From Nocardia alni (GTDB lineage: Bacteria > Actinomycetota > Actinomycetes > Mycobacteriales > Mycobacteriaceae): DNA of 41,670 nt. The notes under the pieces were generated by a model. It had not been told where the DNA came from. It saw nothing but the letters and a program-made list of their open reading frames with translations, and did no database searches. A program made the position numbers and the translations under genes. Positions 37,171 to 41,670 of this stretch are shown here, in pieces (position 1 is the first letter of the stretch; every line of letters starts with the position of its first letter). The DNA is taken from the NCBI RefSeq assembly GCF_019038435.1, contig NZ_JAGPOX010000083.1, positions 1-41,670 of the forward strand, in the 5' to 3' direction.

Positions 37171-38916
37171 ATGCCACCCGCTGCTGCGCCACCAGGAATT
37201 ATCGAAACGGTGCTGGCAGGAGGGCCTACCCAGACCGTCCTAGCCGGCGGAAGCAGCCTCCGGCTGAACGCGGCTCCGGTCGACTATGTCCTCGTCGCAC
37301 TGTATTTCGTCTTCGTTCTCGGCATCGGCCTGCTGGCCCGCCGCAGGGCCTCCTCGAGCCTGGACTTCTTCCTGTCCGGGCGATCGCTGCCCGCCTGGGT
37401 GACGGGTCTGGCGTTCATGTCGGCAAACCTCGGCGCCGTCGAGATCATGGGCATGTCGGCCAACGGCGCCCAGTACGGCATGCCGACCTTCCACTACTAC
37501 TGGATCGGCGCCATCCCGGCCATGCTGTTCCTCGGCGTGGTGATGATGCCGTTCTACTACGGCTCCAAGGTCCGAAGCGTGCCGGAGTTCATGCGCCGCC
37601 GCTTCGGCACCGGCGCACATCTGGTGAACTCGATCAGCTTCGCGGTGGCGCAGGTGCTCATCGCCGGCGCCAACCTCTATCTGCTCGGCACGGTCGTCAA
37701 CGTGCTGCTGGGCTGGCCGCTGTGGGTGTCGGTGATCGTCGCCGCGGTCATCGTGCTGTCCTACATCACCCTCGGTGGTCTGTCGGCCGCGATCTACAAC
37801 GAAGTTCTGCAGTTCTTCGTCATCGTGGCGGCCCTGTTGCCGCTCACCCTGGTCGGCCTGCATCGGATCGGCGGCATCAGCGGCCTGAAGGACAAGGTGT
37901 CCGCACTCGCCGACGGCCACAGCCAGATTCACTCCTGGCCCGGCACCGAGCTGTCCGGTTTCTCCAACAGCTTCCTGTCGGTGATCGGTATCGTGTTCGG
38001 CCTGGGCTTCGTGCTGTCGTTCGGTTACTGGACCACCAACTTCGTCGAGGTGCAGCGCGCGCTGGCGACCCACTCGATTTCCGCCGCCCGCAGCACCCCG
38101 ATCATCGGCGCCTTCCCGAAGATGTTCATTCCGTTCATCATCATTATTCCGGGAATGATTGCGGGGCAAATGATTCCGCAGATCAGCGACCTCAAGGCCG
38201 GGCACGGCGCCAGCGGCGTCACCTACAACGACGCGTTGCTGTACCTGATGAAGGAGGTCCTGCCCAACGGTCTGCTGGGTGTGGCGCTGGCCGGCCTGCT
38301 GGCCTCGTTCATGGCCGGTATGGCCGCGAACGTCTCGGCGTTCAACACCGTGATCAGCGTCGACATCTGGCAGCAGTACATCCAGAAGGAGCGCCCGGAC
38401 GGGTATTACGTCCGGATCGGCCGGTGGGCCACCGTGGTCGCCACGGTGATCGCGGTCGGCACCGCGTTCATCGCCGGCAGCTTCTCCAACCTGATGGACT
38501 ACCTGCAGACCCTGTTCTCGTTCTTCAACGCGCCGCTGTTCGCCACGTTCATCCTGGGCATGTTCTGGAAGCGGATGACGCCCACGGCCGGTTGGGCGGG
38601 CCTGGTGTTCGGTACCGCGGGTGCGCTGCTGCTGTTCATCCTGGACCACACCGGGGTGACCCACCTGCCCGGACAGGGCGAGAGTTTCGTCGCCGCCGGT
38701 ATCGCGTTCGTCGTGGATATCGTGGTGAGCGTGGTGGTGACGATGGTGACCGAGCCGAAGCCGGCCAGTGAGCTGGTCGGGCTCGTGTACTCGGAAACGC
38801 CCAAGGAAACGTTCGCCGACGCCGACGCCGCGTCGCTGTCCTGGTACCAGCGGCCGGTGCTGATGGCCGGCATCGGTCTGGTGCTCGTGATCGTTCTGAA
38901 CATCGTCTTCGCATAG
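37171..38916 (+). CDS. Sodium:solute symporter, SSS (SGLT) family
   Basis: 581-residue integral membrane protein of the SSS family with about 14 helices: DYVLVALYFVFVLGIGLLARRR (first helix), SSLDFFLSGRSLPAWVTGLAFMSANLGAVEIMGMSANGAQYGM (helices 2-3 with the Na2-site region), GGLSAAIYNEVLQFFVIVAALLPL and LLASFMAGMAANVSAFNTVISVDIWQQY in the later core. The start is ATG 37171, set by CAGGAGG five bases upstream; two earlier in-frame starts lack such a site. N-terminal residues include a small tandem TVLAGG repeat. A LacI-type operator upstream favours a sugar or related carbon source. A 78-aa membrane protein follows 12 bases later. Confidence 0.9.
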   Translation: MPPAAAPPGIIETVLAGGPTQTVLAGGSSLRLNAAPVDYVLVALYFVFVLGIGLLARRRASSSLDFFLSGRSLPAWVTGLAFMSANLGAVEIMGMSANGAQYGMPTFHYYWIGAIPAMLFLGVVMMPFYYGSKVRSVPEFMRRRFGTGAHLVNSISFAVAQVLIAGANLYLLGTVVNVLLGWPLWVSVIVAAVIVLSYITLGGLSAAIYNEVLQFFVIVAALLPLTLVGLHRIGGISGLKDKVSALADGHSQIHSWPGTELSGFSNSFLSVIGIVFGLGFVLSFGYWTTNFVEVQRALATHSISAARSTPIIGAFPKMFIPFIIIIPGMIAGQMIPQISDLKAGHGASGVTYNDALLYLMKEVLPNGLLGVALAGLLASFMAGMAANVSAFNTVISVDIWQQYIQKERPDGYYVRIGRWATVVATVIAVGTAFIAGSFSNLMDYLQTLFSFFNAPLFATFILGMFWKRMTPTAGWAGLVFGTAGALLLFILDHTGVTHLPGQGESFVAAGIAFVVDIVVSVVVTMVTEPKPASELVGLVYSETPKETFADADAASLSWYQRPVLMAGIGLVLVIVLNIVFA

Positions 38917-38928
38917 GGAAGTGACGCA

Positions 38929-39165
38929 ATGTTTTTCGATATCCGAACGATTATCGGCGCGCTGGTCGGTCTGTACGGGCTGATCCTGATCATCACCGGC
39001 GCGGTCCAGCACAGCGCCGCCGACCTGGCCCGCAGCGGCGGCTGGAACACCAACCTGTGGTCGGGGATCGTCATGCTCATCGTGGGCATAGCCTTCGGGA
39101 TCTGGACCGTCGTGCGCCCGACCAAACTGGCCCGCACCCACCAATCACCTGACACGACAGAGTAA
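38929..39165 (+). CDS. Small two-helix membrane protein, symporter partner
   Basis: 78-residue protein with two hydrophobic segments (IIGALVGLYGLILIITGAV and LWSGIVMLIVGIAFGIWTVV) separated by a short Asp/Arg-containing loop. ATG 38929 follows AGGGA, 12 bases after the symporter stop, and a strong hairpin comes next, so the two genes form a unit. No named family is recognised. The arrangement recalls SSS carriers paired with small membrane subunits (for example ActP with YjcH), though this is not a DUF485 protein. Confidence 0.8.
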   Translation: MFFDIRTIIGALVGLYGLILIITGAVQHSAADLARSGGWNTNLWSGIVMLIVGIAFGIWTVVRPTKLARTHQSPDTTE

Positions 39166-39178
39166 TTCGTTGCTCGCA

Positions 39179-39223
39179 GCGATCGGCCGTACCCGGATGG
39201 ATGATCCGGGTACGGCCGATCGC
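39179..39223 (+). terminator. Very strong hairpin after the symporter operon
   Basis: A perfect 20-bp stem (39179-39198 with 39204-39223) closes a five-base loop GGATG, 14 bases after the small membrane protein stop. No T-run follows. It is the strongest inverted repeat in the window and most likely terminates the symporter transcript. Confidence 0.85.
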
Positions 39224-39386
39224 GTCGTGACTCTGGTCGCTCCGCGCTGGCGAGTAGCTGCGCGTGGTTGAAAGTTCCCGAGCATCGAGGAGCCTCGTAA
39301 GGCTCGAACCAATGAGACACGCCTAATTGGTTGCTGGACATTATTTTTCATGGGCGTGTCGAGATTCTATCGGTAGAATCGAAGAC
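39224..39386. promoter_or_regulatory. Promoter region of the DUF222/HNH gene, with SOS box
   Basis: Contains GAGCCT-CGTA-AGGCTC hairpin (39290-39305), an 8-bp inverted repeat GACACGCC/GGCGTGTC (39316-39323 and 39353-39360), and GATTCTA-TCGG-TAGAATC (39363-39380), whose right arm includes the -10 box TAGAAT (39374-39379), seven bases before the ATG. TCGAAGACATGTTCGA (39379-39394) fits the mycobacterial LexA box TCGAAC-N4-GTTCGA with one mismatch and spans the start codon. Confidence 0.75.
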
Positions 39387-41342
39387 ATGTTCGAGACGAT
39401 GCCCACGATTGACGCGCACCCGGATCCGCGTGATCCGCGCGCCGCGGATTCGTGCCTGGCCGATCTCGATTATGCGCGGATGGTGGAAAACATCGCGTGC
39501 CATCGCAAGATTCTCGCCGCCATGGAGTTGTGGGAGCGGCGCATGATCACCGCCGCCGAAGCGGGCGTGGATGCCATCCTGGCTGGGAACGACACGTTCT
39601 CCGAGATCGCCGCCCGGCTGCGCTGCTCGCACACCACCGCCTGCGGCTACGTCGAGGTTGCGTCGCTGCTGCTGCGCATGCCGATCCTGGGCGACACCGT
39701 CGCGCGCGGTGAGGTCGATTACGCGAACCTCCGCATGATCGGCGCCGTCTTCGCGGACGATGCCGGACTCGGCACCCTCGCCCAGTTGGACGAGTCGATC
39801 GCGCGCGCCGCGGCCGAGTTCACCCCCTCGGCACTGCGCACGCAAGCCTGGAAGCTGTGGCTGTCCGCCGCTCCGGACGAGGCCGCCGAGGCTCGCCGTC
39901 GCCGCGCTACCGCCGACCGCCGGGCGTATGTGCGCCGGGGCGGTCACGGATTATCCTGGCTGACAGCGTGTTTGACCGATGTCGAGGGCACCGAGGCCGA
40001 TGCGCTGCTCACCGAGATCACGGCCACCGTGTGTGCGGGCGATCCGCGTTCGAAGGCAGGGCTGCGGGCCGACGGGCTGATGGCTCTGCTGCACGGCGAG
40101 GCCGCCCTGGTCTGTGGGTGCGGTCAACCGGATTGCCCGCGCAGCGCACGCACGGCCCCGCCTCGTCGCAAGCCGCTGGTACAGCTACTCGTCGACGCCG
40201 AAACCCTGCTCGGCCTCGCTGACCACCCCGCCACCCTGCCCGACGGCACCCCCGTGGATCCCGAACTCGCCCGCACCCTGGCCCAGGATGCCACCTGGCA
40301 GGCCATAATCACCGATACCCGCCAGTCAGCCGAAACGCGGACCATCGGCTTTTCGAACGAAAATGCCGACAGTGCAACGGTTCGCGACAAGGGTTTCGCG
40401 GTCGTGCCCAGCATCGCGGATGAGGGCGCCGCCCGACTGAAGACAGCGCTTGCGCGATCGAATGCGGTGGATCTCGACGATGCCGCTACCGATACCTCCG
40501 CCGATATACCGTCTTGTGACGCCGAACTGGCCGCCGCTCTCGCCGATATCGAGGCATGCTTCAGCACAGCCGATCTCAGCATGCCGAAGCCACCGCCTGG
40601 ACCGGTCGAGCGTCACTTCCTCGCACGGAGCCGCGCACACCGCCCCGGCTCGGTGCTCGGCTGTAAGCGACACCGCCACAGCGATTCTCACCGACAGTTC
40701 ACTGGCGCGGCCGACCTCATCGAGGCATGGGACGACGCGCTCGCCCGCAATCCCGGCCTCGCCCGCAGCGACCCCGACGGGCACGGCGGGCTGAAGGATC
40801 CCCCACCGGGCGCGCTGGCCTACCGCCCGGGCGCCGATGTGGCCGCGCTCGTGCGCGCCCAGCATCCGACCTGCGCCTTCCCCGGCTGCACGGTCGCCTC
40901 CCGCCGCTGCGAACTCGACCACGTGACGGCATTCGACCACGCCGACCCGCGCCGCGGCGGCTGGACGATCCCCGCGAACCTGCAACCGTTGTGCAAACGC
41001 CATCACGACGTGAAATCGCATCGCTACTGGAACTGTACGGCGCTGCCCGGTGGCGCACGCCACTGGAGGCACCGCAGTGGCCTGGAGCGAATTACCGTGC
41101 CCTGCAGCGGTTTCGCCATCGCATCCAGCGTGCTGCCCGAGACACCCACGGCACCGATCCACTCCTACAGCGACGCACTCACCCCGGAGGAATCCCTCGA
41201 CCTGCTGTACACCGAAACCTGGTGGGAACGACATATGAGGCCGACCGACCACCCAGGCAACGATCCGGACCTGATAGCCCACTACCGAGAGCATCAGGCA
41301 ATCCTTACACGCCGCGCCGAGCTTCAGCCTGCGCCCTTCTGA
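39387..41342 (+). CDS. DUF222 / HNH endonuclease domain protein (REP13E12 type)
   Basis: 651-residue protein of the large actinobacterial 13E12-repeat family: N-terminal DUF222 domain (about 15-290, MVENIACHRKILAAMELWERRM to the region with CGCGQPDCPRS), a variable linker, and a C-terminal HNH nuclease domain (about 490-550). The HNH residues are intact: CAFPGC for zinc, CELDHVTAFDH, NLQPLCKRHHDVKSHRYW. ATG 39387 is preferred to an earlier in-frame start at 39327 because a -10 box ends seven bases before it, giving a leaderless or nearly leaderless message, and because the LexA box overlaps it. In M. tuberculosis several relatives are DNA-damage induced through such boxes. The biological role is unknown. 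It stands alone without other mobile-element genes. Confidence 0.92.
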   Translation: MFETMPTIDAHPDPRDPRAADSCLADLDYARMVENIACHRKILAAMELWERRMITAAEAGVDAILAGNDTFSEIAARLRCSHTTACGYVEVASLLLRMPILGDTVARGEVDYANLRMIGAVFADDAGLGTLAQLDESIARAAAEFTPSALRTQAWKLWLSAAPDEAAEARRRRATADRRAYVRRGGHGLSWLTACLTDVEGTEADALLTEITATVCAGDPRSKAGLRADGLMALLHGEAALVCGCGQPDCPRSARTAPPRRKPLVQLLVDAETLLGLADHPATLPDGTPVDPELARTLAQDATWQAIITDTRQSAETRTIGFSNENADSATVRDKGFAVVPSIADEGAARLKTALARSNAVDLDDAATDTSADIPSCDAELAAALADIEACFSTADLSMPKPPPGPVERHFLARSRAHRPGSVLGCKRHRHSDSHRQFTGAADLIEAWDDALARNPGLARSDPDGHGGLKDPPPGALAYRPGADVAALVRAQHPTCAFPGCTVASRRCELDHVTAFDHADPRRGGWTIPANLQPLCKRHHDVKSHRYWNCTALPGGARHWRHRSGLERITVPCSGFAIASSVLPETPTAPIHSYSDALTPEESLDLLYTETWWERHMRPTDHPGNDPDLIAHYREHQAILTRRAELQPAPF

Positions 41343-41441
41343 AGTGTGATCTATCGCCGTTCGGGGAAACGGTACGGGGAATTCACTGAGCTGCCGGACA
41401 ATGAGGTTGATCATGTCCCCGGGCCGGTTGGGAGCGCCGTC

Positions 41442-41670
41442 ATGCACGATGACCGTCGATTGGTTGAGAACCGGCTCGGGCGGGTTCTGTCCGAGCGTAT
41501 CGTTCCGGCGATCTATCCGGAGTCTGTGCCGCTGCGGGTGTCGGTGTGGGTCGCACCCGGTGAACCGGTGCCGGTGGCGCAGGGACTGGCCGCCGAACGT
41601 ACGCCCATCGAATCCGGTGATCGGTGGGGGGCGCCCTGGGGGACGAGTTGGTTCACGGTGGAGGGGACGG
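41442..41670 (+). CDS. Alpha-mannosidase (GH38), N-terminal part, cut by window end
   Basis: The first 76 codons of a gene that continues past the window. The start MHDDRRLVENRLGRVLSERIVPAIYPESVPLRVSVWVAPGEPVPVAQGLAA, then WGAPWGTSWFTVEG, matches the N-terminal, pre-catalytic domain of bacterial glycosyl hydrolase family 38 alpha-mannosidases, which are about 1000 residues long and remove alpha-mannosyl residues from glycans. ATG 41442 has a GGGAG-like site about seven bases upstream. The catalytic part is not visible, so activity cannot be judged. Confidence 0.85.
   Translation, partial: MHDDRRLVENRLGRVLSERIVPAIYPESVPLRVSVWVAPGEPVPVAQGLAAERTPIESGDRWGAPWGTSWFTVEGT

Noticed and set aside
37240..39144. 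634-codon open frame antisense to the sodium symporter
   Set aside because: Composition (His, Asp, Gln, Arg repeats) is typical of an antisense shadow of a membrane-protein gene.
39387..41342. HNH protein as homing endonuclease or mobile element
   Set aside because: It has the DUF222 plus HNH layout of chromosomal 13E12 genes, with no terminal repeats, integrase or intron/intein signs nearby.

Overview
The window is high-GC actinobacterial DNA, most likely from Nocardia or a close relative in the Mycobacteriales. Supporting signs are a near-identical relative of the mycobacterial metal sensor NmtR, a DUF574 methyltransferase, a mycothiol-dependent maleylpyruvate isomerase-like protein, a REP13E12/DUF222 HNH protein with a mycobacterial-type SOS box, many GTG starts and frequent ATGA stop/start overlaps. 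Bases 1-19 are not genomic: they are the 19-bp Tn5/Nextera mosaic end, so the window begins at an untrimmed contig edge and the first gene is cut there.

Layout. 20-2126: 5'-truncated glycolate-oxidase-type FAD enzyme and a LysR regulator. 2360-10804: one tightly packed operon of a two-component-flavin (SsuD-like) monooxygenase, a DszC/SfnB-like acyl-CoA dehydrogenase homologue, a complete oligopeptide-type ABC importer (lipoprotein, two permeases, double ATPase) and a DUF1684 protein, with a convergent mercaptopyruvate/thiosulfate sulfurtransferase. This looks like import and oxidative breakdown of an organosulfur compound. 11927-18783: purine block, with an NCS2 nucleobase permease divergent from xanthine dehydrogenase subunits XdhA and XdhB and the cofactor chaperone XdhC. 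18794-21477: SnoaL-like protein and TetR regulator divergent over a duplicated palindromic operator, then a KstD-type flavoprotein. 21509-24028: P1B-4 metal-exporting ATPase divergent from NmtR over a shared operator.

24050-29792: secreted jelly-roll protein, an unrecognised 288-aa protein, a second TetR, then an S-box (SAM-I) riboswitch controlling two orphan ABC lipoproteins, one of which is a paralogue of the organosulfur-operon lipoprotein. This ties both transport loci to sulfur/methionine status. 29160-36939: mostly minus-strand genes, including two active-looking diguanylate cyclases in different operons: methyltransferase-GGDEF, and pyruvoyl-dependent arginine decarboxylase-GNAT-membrane GGDEF. 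No EAL or HD-GYP partner is present. 37171-39165: SSS sodium symporter with a small two-helix membrane protein behind a LacI-type operator candidate, closed by a 20-bp hairpin. 39387-41342: DUF222/HNH protein whose start codon lies inside a LexA box. 41442-end: N-terminus of a GH38 alpha-mannosidase, cut by the window.

The most promising points are the SAM-riboswitch pair of orphan binding proteins, the polyamine-enzyme/c-di-GMP operon, the double TetR operator, and two unlisted small ORFs with strong ribosome binding sites in the permease/xdh intergenic region.
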